Positions 48,939 to 58,773 of a stretch of DNA of 64,000 nucleotides are shown here, piece by piece. Every line of letters begins with the position of its first letter. The stretch's first letter is position 1. Location: the NCBI RefSeq assembly GCF_017916325.1, contig NC_090171.1, positions 884,501-948,500 of the forward strand. The letters are read 5' to 3'. The position numbers and the translations under genes were made by a program. The notes beneath the pieces were generated by a model that saw only the letters and a program-made list of their open reading frames with translations, was not told where the DNA came from and ran no database searches. The stretch comes from Leishmania martiniquensis. Lineage: Eukaryota; Euglenozoa; Kinetoplastea; Trypanosomatida; Trypanosomatidae.

Positions 48939-49922
48939 ATGAGCGCATCAACGAAGACGTCGATGCCGGTGATTTCAACGGTAACCGCTGCATCGGCTGC
49001 ACACAACGTTGCTCAGCGTGCGATAGAGCCCCTGAGGGACACTGTCTCTCTCAGGCACCTCGTCGATGTGCTTTTGTTTGTAGGGCCGAGCGGCTGTGGG
49101 AAATCCACGATGATTCACCGACTACAGCGCGACTGGCCCACGCTGTTTGAATTCAGCGTGAGCCACACCACCCGTCGCCCCAGGCGCGGCGAGGTGCCTG
49201 GGCAGCACTATCACTTTGTCACCATGGAGGAGTTCCAGCAGCTGATCGACGCGGGCAGCATGATTGAGTACTCGCATCTCGGCTTCCACAAAGCGTCACC
49301 GTCGTCCCCGCATAGCAGGCCTGTAGGCGACCTCTATGGGACAAGCAAAAAAGCTGTCGACACCGTACTCGAGCGCAATCGTGTCGTACTGATGGACACA
49401 GACTTGCTAGGTGCCATCAGCATAAGGCGCTACTGCGCCGGCGAGGTGGTGAAAATGAGGCCTGTGGCCCCCTCGAAAACAGGGCAGCCTGCTGCGCAGC
49501 AGGACAGCAGCACCGCTTCCCCAGAGCAGGACCCGCTAGCCCTTTCCCCATCTCAGCCAGCTCCTTTACCTCTGGATAGGAAGCGCGCCGTAGTCCCCGC
49601 GTGTGCGGCTCGATCCAAGGATGCGGCATTGTCACCCACCTGGTGCCTCGGGCCAAGGGCCAAGCGCCCGCTGCGTTGCATGGTCATCTTCATCGCTCCG
49701 CCTAGTATGGAGGTACTGGAGCAGCGGCTGCGGGAACGCAAAAGTGAAACGGAAGCCTCGCTGCAACTGCGCATGAGGCTGAGCAGACTATGGTTGCAGT
49801 GGGCAAAGGAGAACATGTCGCTCTTCGACTACTTCATTGTAAACGACGACTTGGAGCTCTGCTACGCAAAGTTGAAGCACATTGTCCAATCAGAGGTGCT
49901 CATGGTGGAGAGCTCTCTGTGA
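48939..49922 (+). CDS. Guanylate kinase with insertions
   Basis: A 327-residue protein; typical guanylate kinases have about 200. It phosphorylates GMP to GDP using ATP. A ~44-residue Ser/Thr/Ala-rich N-terminal extension precedes the P-loop GPSGCGKST (49-57). The GMP-binding segment SHTTRRPRRGEVPGQHYHF has the expected Ser, two Arg and Tyr. MIEYSHLG and LYGTSKKAV supply the conserved Glu and Tyr. The IFIAPPSMEVLEQRLRER lid helix and FDYFIVNDDLE strand complete the fold. Two insertions stand out: ~16 residues before LYGTS and ~70 Pro/Ala/Ser-rich residues before the IFIAPP strand. The C terminus ends SSL, a possible weak PTS1 glycosomal signal (inference). All visible key residues are present, so activity is expected. 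Confidence 0.9.
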   Translation: MSASTKTSMPVISTVTAASAAHNVAQRAIEPLRDTVSLRHLVDVLLFVGPSGCGKSTMIHRLQRDWPTLFEFSVSHTTRRPRRGEVPGQHYHFVTMEEFQQLIDAGSMIEYSHLGFHKASPSSPHSRPVGDLYGTSKKAVDTVLERNRVVLMDTDLLGAISIRRYCAGEVVKMRPVAPSKTGQPAAQQDSSTASPEQDPLALSPSQPAPLPLDRKRAVVPACAARSKDAALSPTWCLGPRAKRPLRCMVIFIAPPSMEVLEQRLRERKSETEASLQLRMRLSRLWLQWAKENMSLFDYFIVNDDLELCYAKLKHIVQSEVLMVESSL

Positions 49923-51252
49923 AAGAGCACTTTAGGCCAGCGTTAGGGGGAAGAGTAAGGGGAAGGGAGGTGGTAGCGAAAGTGGTGCGCGTCAATGGAC
50001 GGAAGAGTAAAAACAAAACAAATCTGCACACGCCGTTTTTTGACTCACGTACCCGGGCGGGGTGTGTGAGGCAGTTTTCCTTTCTCTTCTTCGCTTTTCG
50101 GACGTCGTCTTCGTGGGGCGTCGTATTGTTTACTTCGGGGAGGCTGTCGTGACACCTGCCGCTGCCAACGTGTTGTGGTCTATTGACGTGCTTTAACGCC
50201 TCGATGGCTCTCGTGCGCACGTAAGCTTTTCTTTAACTTTTCGTTTGAATCGGAAGCGCTTTGCCCCCCCCTCCAGTCTCCCCCTTATGTGAGTGACCCT
50301 TGCGCCATCTCTCGCACTCCCTCCGGTCACTCCGTGGCGGCGTCCGAAGGTGTTGACATCCCACACCCCCGCCTCTTTATCTCGGTTCCGCTCCTCTCCT
50401 CCCCTTCCCACTTCTCCCGAGGAAGCGAGGGGAGCTCTGCGCATGCTCGCCTCACGCCTCTTTTCTGCGTTGCTTCGTAGTGCTTGCCTCCACTTATTTG
50501 CTTGCTGAGGCATCTTGCTACCTCGCACATGGCATCTGGCGACGGGCAAGACGCGCACGTTTCGAACAGTGCAAGCGTGTTCGTACTCTACGTGTACTGC
50601 TCGCAGTCGTGTCGTGCGTACCGCTTTTTTTTGTTTGGTTGGTTCTTGCCGTCGTTGTACGTGCGTGGGCGTGTGCCTCTATGCTCTCCATGAACTTTTC
50701 TTTTTACTTTCGTTCAGTGTGGACGGTTTCGCATGCCGCACGCCCCCGGGATGCCTCCACCTCCTCTCGCAGGCGGTGGGGGAGAGGAGAGGAAAATGTC
50801 AGGCGAGAGAAAGAGTGCGGCAATCGGCAAGACCGCAGAGCAAAACAAATGGGCGAGCCCTAGTGGAAAGAGGCATGCGTGATTGGACTGCCTGCCTGTG
50901 CTGCTGACGCACGTCTTCGCGGCGCGCATTCCCATCTCTGGGAAGCCACACTTTCTCATCGGCCAGGCAGCCGCCTCCGATCCCCATACCCCACCAGCTC
51001 CGCCGAGTGCGCTCACGTTGCGTTCCTGCATTGCCTAGCCTTGCACACTCGATCGGCTGTCGGTCTTCGCCACCCTCTGCGTACTCTTCTTTTCTGACCT
51101 CCCTATGAAAACTCCGCAACAACTGCCGCATCGCCACCCTCATTGCGCACACGTCCACAGTTGGCAGGCTCCATCGCTGCTCATTTCCTTCCCTTTTTTC
51201 CTCGCAACGCCCCCTTTCTCTCTTTCTTTCTCTCTTTCTCTCTCTTTTGGCA
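49923..51252. other. Spacer between guanylate kinase and the GET4-like gene
   Basis: About 1.3 kb without a supported gene. It ends in a striking CT tract (51186-51248) that runs almost to the next ATG with no AG between, so the acceptor must be further upstream, for example near 51163-51167. Confidence 0.5.
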
Positions 51253-52656
51253 ATGACGGAGGAGAAAGTGGTGAAGGATTTGGCCGAGGTGTGCGCGAGT
51301 GGTGCAGAGGCCTACAGCGCATGGACTACAGCAAAGGCTGTCGTTCAGCGCCGCTATCTCTCCGTCAAATCGCAGGGAACCTTTGAGGGGTGTGCGGAGC
51401 TGCTCGCTGGGCTGGCACGGGTTCTCAGGACGCACCTCCGCGTCGATCTTGCGCAAGAGTTTCTTCGTCATGTCCTCTTCGGAGCACTGGAGCACTTCTC
51501 CGCCAAGGCCATCGCAGGCGCCACAGCGGCACGTGCGAGTGACGGCGGCGTCAGTGGGTCCCCCTTTCTCCAAGCCGCCGCTGACTTTTTGCAGCGCGTG
51601 TTCAGCCTGCTTGTCTCCGCTACCACACGCACCTACACGCTCACGGGTCCCCTCCCCCTCGCGGTAGAATGGAACAGGGATGCAAATAACGGAGGCGTCG
51701 ATGCCGCTGCGGCGCAGTCGAAGGACGTCGTACCGTGGGCCGAAGATGTTGTTCTTGAGTTCGTCGTTCGCGCGGCGGCCTTTCTTTCGGAACGCATCCA
51801 GAGCGCTGATATACTGTCTCGTTGGGCGCACAACCTTTTCGTGTCATACGAGCAACTTCTCGCTCTCCGCCTGTCCTCCCTGCCATCGCAACCCTCGACG
51901 CTGCACGCCAGTATCAGTACCTCGTCTACGGCCCCCTCATCCTCGTTGCCCGTCCCTACGCTGGCGGCGCAGCTGCTCCGGATGAGTATCTTCAGTAGCG
52001 CCAGCAGAAAAGGGGAAGGGTGCTCATGCACCACCGATGCAGCGCCGACTCCGGTGGCCGCCGCCGTGTACTGGCTCACGCACCTTGCCCGTCAGCCGAG
52101 CGCAGTCAACCACCTTTTCGCGCAGTACGTATACTTCGACATCCTCTGCCGAAGCTCAAAACGGATTTCGGCGTCCAGCGCTGCGCAAGGCTGTAAAATC
52201 GGCCCCGAGACGCTGCTACATGAGCGCGTCAATGCGGCACTAGTGGAGAGGTGCACGCTGAGTTGTCGGGGGGCAATCCTCATGGCGCGCACGGCAGTGG
52301 AAGTGTACCGGCAAGCGTTTCCGCTTGCGTTACAAAAGATCACCTCGACCAGCTCGCGGCAGCGGTCGAGTGGTGCGGAGGACATTGAAGAAGAGGGCAC
52401 AACTGTCGGGTCCGAACTGGCGCACTTCTACGGCTGGACGTGGTTCCTCGACTCGCTGACGCTCGCCCTCGCACACGGCGGCGGACAAGGTAACGGTGGA
52501 AGAGCGACCGCGGGCGACGACTGCGACGCAAAGGCCCAGCAGCGACAGAGGCAGCAGGACGTGTGCAAGCAGCTACTGAACACATACGCCGCCGTGGCAG
52601 CGGAGATCCCGGCTCTCAAGTGGGGTGAGGTGGTGGCGGCGTACACCAGTGCGTAA
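51253..52656 (+). CDS. Alpha-helical protein, possibly GET4-like
   Basis: A 467-residue helical protein with no catalytic motif, signal or membrane segment. The opening helices (AYSAWTTAKAVVQRRYLSVK, then GCAELLAGLARVL and DLAQEFLRHVL) resemble the first repeats of GET4 (TRC40-pathway scaffold), a stretch around NHLFAQYVYFDILCR resembles its later repeat, and the end (FYGWTWFLDSLTLAL ... KWGEVVAAYTS) is placed like GET4's C-terminal helices. GET4 with GET5/BAG6 delivers tail-anchored proteins to GET3 in the cytosol. The match is by eye and weak. Ala/Ser-rich insertions near 95-105, 215-260 and 405-430 make it longer than GET4 (~310). If not GET4, it is an unassigned helical-repeat protein. 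The frame begins with TTG at 51247; 51253 is the first ATG. Confidence 0.6.
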   Translation: MTEEKVVKDLAEVCASGAEAYSAWTTAKAVVQRRYLSVKSQGTFEGCAELLAGLARVLRTHLRVDLAQEFLRHVLFGALEHFSAKAIAGATAARASDGGVSGSPFLQAAADFLQRVFSLLVSATTRTYTLTGPLPLAVEWNRDANNGGVDAAAAQSKDVVPWAEDVVLEFVVRAAAFLSERIQSADILSRWAHNLFVSYEQLLALRLSSLPSQPSTLHASISTSSTAPSSSLPVPTLAAQLLRMSIFSSASRKGEGCSCTTDAAPTPVAAAVYWLTHLARQPSAVNHLFAQYVYFDILCRSSKRISASSAAQGCKIGPETLLHERVNAALVERCTLSCRGAILMARTAVEVYRQAFPLALQKITSTSSRQRSSGAEDIEEEGTTVGSELAHFYGWTWFLDSLTLALAHGGGQGNGGRATAGDDCDAKAQQRQRQQDVCKQLLNTYAAVAAEIPALKWGEVVAAYTSA

Positions 52657-53682
52657 GGCAGGGCGTGCTATGAACGGCGTTTGTAGCTCGTCAGGGATGA
52701 AGCACAGGAGCAGTCGTTGCTACAGCACCGTGCCCTTGGTGTTACGCGTCGCTTCACTGCGCCCTTGTGTGGTGTTCTGCCGCGATCATCCACTGTGTGT
52801 TCACTTTTCGTCTGTTTTTGTTTCTCGCGTGAAGTGTCCTCGACCAAGTCGCCGCTGCTGCTGCTTTGTGGGCAGTGTTTAGGAGCTCTCTGCGTTGGTA
52901 TGGAGCCCGTCGTCGGTGGCCTTTCCTTCGCGTGGGCAGCGAAGCACGCATTCCCGCCTCCCCCCCCTTCCTATAGGCGTGCGCACACGTTGGTGCGTCT
53001 GTGTGTTCATCTATGTGCTGCAAACTAATAGTGGAGTGTGGGTGTCGAGTTGTCTATATGCGTAGCTGTTGACAGCCTCACATATCTTTCGACCTCTCAC
53101 GCTGAGTGGATATAATCTGCTCGCCCTCTGGACCACCATTGATGCGTACAAATGATGGACAGCCGATTATGAGGCTACCCTGCGTTTCTCACGCCAGCTG
53201 GCTGCCCGCCTCATGATGAACCTCGGGCGAAGAGAACTCTGCAGAAGCGCGCGCACTCACACACACACACACACACCGCTGCCGCAACCCGAGCAGATTT
53301 TGTACGCCGCCTCTCCTTCTTCCGCTCCCTTATGGGCTCGTTGAAGCCTTCTTAGACACGTGGGCGTTGCTAAATTGTCCTCTTCCTCTCCACCTCTTCC
53401 CCCCCTCTCTCTCACAGCCATCACGAGCCTCGCAAAGTGGTGCAAGCAGGACGTGCCAGAGAAGGGCACGCTCAAGCCATCGCCCGATCGGTCGTCGCTT
53501 TGCCTAGAGCGGTGCAGCCGTCGCGCAGCGTAGGTGTGTTCATTCGCATGTGTGTTGCAGGTTTCTCACGCAGCCCTGCTAGTTAAAAAACCTGCGTATC
53601 CCATCCCCGGCAAACGGCAGCAGAGACTGCAGTGTCAGCGACTTTTAGCAGCGTCATCACTGATCTTGTCAGCTCTGCTGCA
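52657..53682. other. Spacer between GET4-like and BBS4 genes
   Basis: No supported gene. A CA repeat lies at 53257-53276. The BBS4 frame extends upstream only to a GTG at 53632. Confidence 0.5.
53378..53417 (+). promoter_or_regulatory. Predicted trans-splice acceptor of BBS4
   Basis: A near-continuous pyrimidine tract of about 38 nt ends in ACAG, with AG at 53416-53417. A nearer AG around 53560 after a weaker tract is an alternative. Confidence 0.5.
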
Positions 53683-55200
53683 ATGCAAGCAATCGGGCGC
53701 CGGGCGCCGAGCACGGTGCCGTCCTCCGAGGTCGGAGACGACAAAAGCGGTCTCGACACCGAACTGGCTGCAGCTGCTGCTTCGCAGCAGCGCGACGGCA
53801 CCACCACCACAGCCGCGATAGCCGCGAATGCGCAGCAGAAACCTGCGCAGGAGGTGTCGTTGACCCGTGAGCGGCGCAACTGGCTCATTCACATACTTTA
53901 CGTCCGGCAGGAGTACAGAAACTGCCATCGGGTAATCGAGGCGCAGCTCCGCGAGACAGGGGGCACGTGCGAGTACGCTCTGTACGTGAAGGGGCTCCTA
54001 AAGCGGCTGGAAGGCTCTCTGTCAGAGTCGCTGGAGCTGCTGCAGACCGCCGTGGTCATCAGCCCGGAGAACGCGACGACTCGCACACAGCTCGGGCGTG
54101 CGTTGCACCTTCTCGGCCGTCACGAGGAGGCCATTCGAACGTTTCAAGAGGCGGCAAGCATTCGCATCATCAAAGGTCTTGGCGCGGACTGGGAGATCGA
54201 ATACTACACAGGGCTTTGCCACATGCACCGCCGGAACTACCGTGGCGCCATTGCTGCCTTCCTGCAGTCCATCGAAATTCAACGTCACGACTGCGCTTAC
54301 CTGCAACTGGGGAAGGCGGCAGTTTTAGCGCACGACTACGCGACTGCGTTGAAGGTGTACGAAGAGGCCGTTATGGTGTCCCCGGCGAACCCCGACTTGT
54401 TGGCGATGCTCGGCCACCTCCACCTTCAGCAAGGCAACCCCCGTGTGGCCTTTGAGTATTTGGGCCGTTGTCTCACGATTCACCCCACCCATGTCGATGC
54501 CCTTGTGGCTGCCTCGAGTATCATCCAAGACAGCGGCGACTATGACGTGGCGCTGACCAAGTACCGAATCGTGGTGGCACAGCAGCCGGATGCGTCGCAA
54601 GTGTGGAACAATATCGGTGCCTGCTTTATCGGCAAGAAAATGATGTACGCGGCCGTCGCATGTCTGCGCAAGTCCCTACTTCTCTGTCCCTTTGATTGGA
54701 TCGGCCACTACAATCTCGGCGTAGCGTTCTTGATGATGGGCCGCTGCTGCTCGGCGCTGCAGTGCCTGAACGCCGCTCTGCATTTGCACGCGAGCCACGC
54801 CCCGGCCTTTATGCTCCTCGGTATCTGCCTCGGTGAGATGAAGGACCTGCCGAACGCATGTCGCGCCTACGAGCGCGCACTCGCGATGCAAGATGATTTT
54901 CTCGTGTACCTCAACTACGCCGTGACGCTGTTGAAAGGCGGCGCCGCTGCAGAGGCCTCTGTGAAGTTCCGCGTCTTCCGAAGCGTGTGGGACCAGCTTA
55001 CACCCGAGCAGCGGCGCGAACAGTCCCCCCTCATTCCAGGGGTTGTCCGACTGCTGGAGGGCCTGCTGGAGCCGCCCCTGCAGCCCGCGGCGCCTGCCTC
55101 CGCTGGTGCACTGGAGGATAGCGGGGCAGCGGCTTCTCTCCAAGACACCGGACGCCAAGCGGGAGCTGTGGAAAGCGTGGAGGAGGGCGCCCCGTCATGA
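53683..55200 (+). CDS. BBS4: BBS4, TPR subunit of the BBSome
   Basis: A 505-residue protein, close to human BBS4 (519). After a ~60-residue Ala/Ser/Thr-rich head comes the family opening RNWLIHILYVRQEYRNCHRVI and RETGGTCEYALYVKGLLKRLEGSLSES (spacing intact), then about ten tetratricopeptide repeats to roughly residue 430. Diagnostic BBS4 stretches include DYDVALTKYRIV, WNNIGACFIGKKM and CPFDWIGHYNLGVAF. The tail is Pro/Ala/Gly-rich. BBS4 is a peripheral subunit of the BBSome coat, which moves membrane proteins into and out of the flagellum with intraflagellar transport. A GTG-started extension to 53632 is ignored; 53683 is the first ATG. Confidence 0.95.
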   Translation: MQAIGRRAPSTVPSSEVGDDKSGLDTELAAAAASQQRDGTTTTAAIAANAQQKPAQEVSLTRERRNWLIHILYVRQEYRNCHRVIEAQLRETGGTCEYALYVKGLLKRLEGSLSESLELLQTAVVISPENATTRTQLGRALHLLGRHEEAIRTFQEAASIRIIKGLGADWEIEYYTGLCHMHRRNYRGAIAAFLQSIEIQRHDCAYLQLGKAAVLAHDYATALKVYEEAVMVSPANPDLLAMLGHLHLQQGNPRVAFEYLGRCLTIHPTHVDALVAASSIIQDSGDYDVALTKYRIVVAQQPDASQVWNNIGACFIGKKMMYAAVACLRKSLLLCPFDWIGHYNLGVAFLMMGRCCSALQCLNAALHLHASHAPAFMLLGICLGEMKDLPNACRAYERALAMQDDFLVYLNYAVTLLKGGAAAEASVKFRVFRSVWDQLTPEQRREQSPLIPGVVRLLEGLLEPPLQPAAPASAGALEDSGAAASLQDTGRQAGAVESVEEGAPS

Positions 55201-58200
55201 GTAATGGTGCCACGGCGCATGCGTACTGTGAAAGCGTTGCCTTCGGAGAGGTGGGAGCGGCGCTCTTTCCGTGCAACCCGGTGTGTGTGTTTTTTTTACC
55301 TCCATGAGGCAAAAGGCGAAGTGACATGGAGAGTGTGTCCATCCCACGCTCGGCTGCTGCTGCTGCTGATCTCTCAGTTTCTTTTATCCGGCTCGTGTAC
55401 TTCCGCTTGGTTTCCCGCACCCCACCCCCTCTCACCTCTCCCTCGCTCTGCTCGTTGAGCCGATGTACTAGCCAAAAAGGCGAGCTTCGCCGCTGCTGCT
55501 CAACTCGCCTCTGTTCTTCCCCCGGCTGCCTTTGCGCAAAGGTGGCGGAAAACGCTTCGCCACGCGCAACGGGGGAAGGAAGCAATGTGGGCCGGTGCTC
55601 GGGAGAGCTCCTTTGCGCACCTTTGTGGTAGTCGGGGGGCGGCGCTTTGCATCATTGGCCCCCAGTGCAAGAAGTCGCTCTGTCCGTCTGTCTGTCCGTG
55701 TGTGTGTATGTGTGTGTGTGTGCCCTCATCTGCCGCCGTGAACTTTCCGTTCGCCTTTTTCTTGATGTCTTCACGGACGATGAGGGAAAATGCCACACAC
55801 CTCTCCGTGCGCGCGGCACCTCACGGCCCTACTAACCTCCGGCATTTCCGCCACTGGCGAGGCATCCCTCACTACAGCGCAGTCAAGTGTCCACGGTGTC
55901 TAAGAGGCCAGAGCGCTTTTTCGCTAAGAGCGTCCGCAGTCAGGTTGTGGATGGCGTTTCGCCGCAAGGGCCTCAGGCAGTCAGCACGCTTGCACCAACC
56001 AGGTGATACGCGAAGCTTCAACGCATCTTTTGCGGTCCTCAATGCCTGCTGGTGGGAGACCTGTGCCACTTCGGTGAGGGAGGATGCATCCCGTGACGAT
56101 CTGTGAGGCAAGGGGTGCTTCAGAGTTCGAGGCAGGGGTCGTTCTCAGGTGTCTGGGTGAGCGCGTTGCCGGAACAAATGCCCACCGCTGTTTAGGCGTC
56201 ACGCGAGGCGCCCCTGTGAAAGGCTGTGTAGAGGGAAGCTCACGTGTTGTAAGGAGTGGGTACGTAAAGAAATGCGTGCACATCCCTTTCACTTCGCCAG
56301 GTCGGCCCCTTCCGTTTACAGGAAACTCTCGCACCCACACCCATCTCCGGCGCCATCACGTTCGTCGCTCATTCGGGTGTCTTCATTTTTTTCTGTTGCT
56401 TTTCCCTTGAGTTCAGCGCCTTCCCCATCTCAGCCTCCTTTGTTTCTTCAGGCTCGACTTGTCTCTGAACCTCCTGCTCTCCTCGATCCCATCTCTCAAC
56501 GCTCACTGTGGCGCACACCTCCATACCACGACCATCCCCCCTCTCCCCGAAAAGAGGGCCAACCTGTTGATTCCTTCTAAACTCGGCTTACGCACACACC
56601 CGCACCGACACACATACACACACACACCTACTCAAATCTTTCCCTCGTGAGGAACGACAATGAAGAGCGAATCGGTCTTCTTCACTGACGTTTGCTAGTT
56701 CAGGTCCTCCTTCGCCCACCCGCCTCCTCACCTGTTCGCCTTTTAGCTGACGAAGAACCCCCTTTTTGGTTTCGCGTCGCTCTTGTCTGGCGTTTGGAAG
56801 GTGAAAGGGAGGGCACTACTTTCTGCGCTTCCGCGCAGCCGGGTGCTGATAAAGTGAGACGTTCGAGAGCTCAGACACACGGGAGGTAGCGTGAACACAC
56901 AGCATATGGACGACGGGTGACGCCAACCCTCTCTCCTTCGCCCCCTTTATCGTCCCCCCCGCAAAGGAAGCGTTATCCGTGCACGACACCGCATGGGAAG
57001 TTGCTGTAGCTCTCTTTCGATTTCTACTGTTTACGTCGCTGGCGTCAACGCTTCTCCTTTCCCGCTCCCCATCCCGTCTACTTGTCTCTCTCTCTTGTTC
57101 CTTCCACAGGTGCTCGTGAACCTTGGGGTGAGCAGCAACACGAGGAGTTGAAGCAGACTCTGTAGCACGACGGAAAGGCTGCCGGGAAGCTCAACGGCCG
57201 CCCATATCGTGCTACACGCAGAGAAAGGCGACGGGGAGGGGCAGGAGGGAGTACGCAGAAAGCGCGAGTTGGGGCCTATCGTGAAAAAGGTGGGAGGGGG
57301 GGTGCACTGCTTGACGCGAAAAATAAGAGTAGCCAGCAAAAAAAAAAGAAGAAGCCACTCGATACGCCCAATATCAACGACGGAATTCTCTTTGTCCCTT
57401 CTCCCGCTCACTCCTTCACCGCCACCCTCGCTGAAAACGCAACGCAAAACTCTGACAGAACGAACGAAAGGGAGCGAACCAATCACAGCGCCACGGCGGA
57501 CTTCGCCTCTCTTTCCTCCCCCGTCCTCCGTCCTTCCTTTTTGCCCCGCCCCCTCTGTCGATCAACTTACCTCTCTCTCGACTCTCTCTCTTCCTCACAC
57601 ATACATACGCACACGTACACGGCACTTGTTCCATCAGTCCCTGTACCTCCTCCCTTGTGACTGTCTACAGGTATCGTGGATTGCTGTCTGCTGCCCGGGT
57701 AGTAGTGCCACCCTTTGTATGTCTGTGTGTAAGGAGCGAGAGACGAGAGGCAGAGTGCTTGTGTTTTTCCTTTTCTCTCCGGTAGCGCTACAGAGAAAGT
57801 AACGCAGACAAAAATCGCGCGCACTCTATTCCTCTACTCTCATCCTCCTCTCCCCCCACCCCCTCAGCCTCGTTTTCCTCTTTTGCTGATTACTTCCGCT
57901 GTATTCTCAGTGATTTTTTTGAGACTCACCCGCCCTCTCTCCCCCTCCCGTCCCCCGTGCAGACACTTTGTTCTCTCCTCCCCACCACTTCACTTCACTT
58001 CGTGTGTTCTCTCTATCGCTACCCCCTGCTCCTCTTATTCTACCCCTCAGTGCTTGTCTTTTCTGTCTGTGGAGTGGCTGCTCTCTCTCTATATATATAC
58101 GCTTCTCGGCTCATCTTCTTCGTTTCTTCCTTCCCCCGCAGACGTCTTCTGTGACGAGCCAACCCCCTCCCCTTCTTTCCGTCCACCCCTTTTCTTCTAC

Positions 58201-58551
58201 CCGTGTCGTCACCCCTTTGCGAAATTGGCTCAGAATTATCCTCCTGTCCACCCCTTTTCGCTTCCGCCGTGCTCGTGGTTTCTGCGTGCGCGCGTGTGCT
58301 TGTGTTTCACCCGTCCTTCGCCTCTCCCCTCCCCCCGCTCGCTCTCCGTTCCGTGTCTCGGCATCCTATCTCGTGTACGCGTGGTGAGCGTGCTCTCCAC
58401 CAAAGGTCCTCCACTCCTTCCCTCGTGCGTGTATACGCCTCTCTCCTTCCGCCACGAAGAAGACTATTTCTTTTGCTCACTTCGTTCCGTGCTTTACTTA
58501 CCTTGGCGCCTCTCTCTCTGTGTGGGTGTGTGACGCTCGTGCGCGCCCTTT
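55201..58551. other. 3.4-kb gene-free spacer between BBS4 and NEK genes
   Basis: No supported gene. It contains GT tracts (55279-55288, 55695-55722), a purine-rich patch (57220-57350) and then nearly 1 kb of pyrimidine-rich DNA (57840-58550) with a TA run at 58090-58100. The many T/C-rich + frames here translate to Ser/Leu/Pro/Phe low complexity and are not called. Confidence 0.45.
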
Positions 58552-58590
58552 CCCCAACCTCACCTTCCTTCCCTCTCTTTTCCTTCTAAG
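58552..58590 (+). promoter_or_regulatory. Predicted trans-splice acceptor of the NEK-like kinase
   Basis: A strong pyrimidine tract (58552-58587) is followed by AG at 58589-58590, giving a 5'UTR of about 183 nt to the ATG at 58774. Confidence 0.5.
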
Positions 58591-58773
58591 TTGTTTTCCT
58601 TCCGTGTCTGTGTGTGTGTTGTGTTGGGCCCACCGTTACTTTTGCGGGCGCGCCGTCTTTAACTTCTCTTGATGGTCACCTTTTCCTCCACCTCTGCTTT
58701 TCTGCGCTCTCCCCTCCCTCCGCCTCCATCGGCGCTTCCCTCCGGAGAGAATTTGCCTGTGTGACATGTGAAA

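Noticed and set aside
57883..58533. 216-codon + frame before the NEK gene
   Set aside because: It is a translation of nearly pure pyrimidine DNA (Ser/Leu/Pro/Phe) that fits 5'-flank tracts, not a protein.
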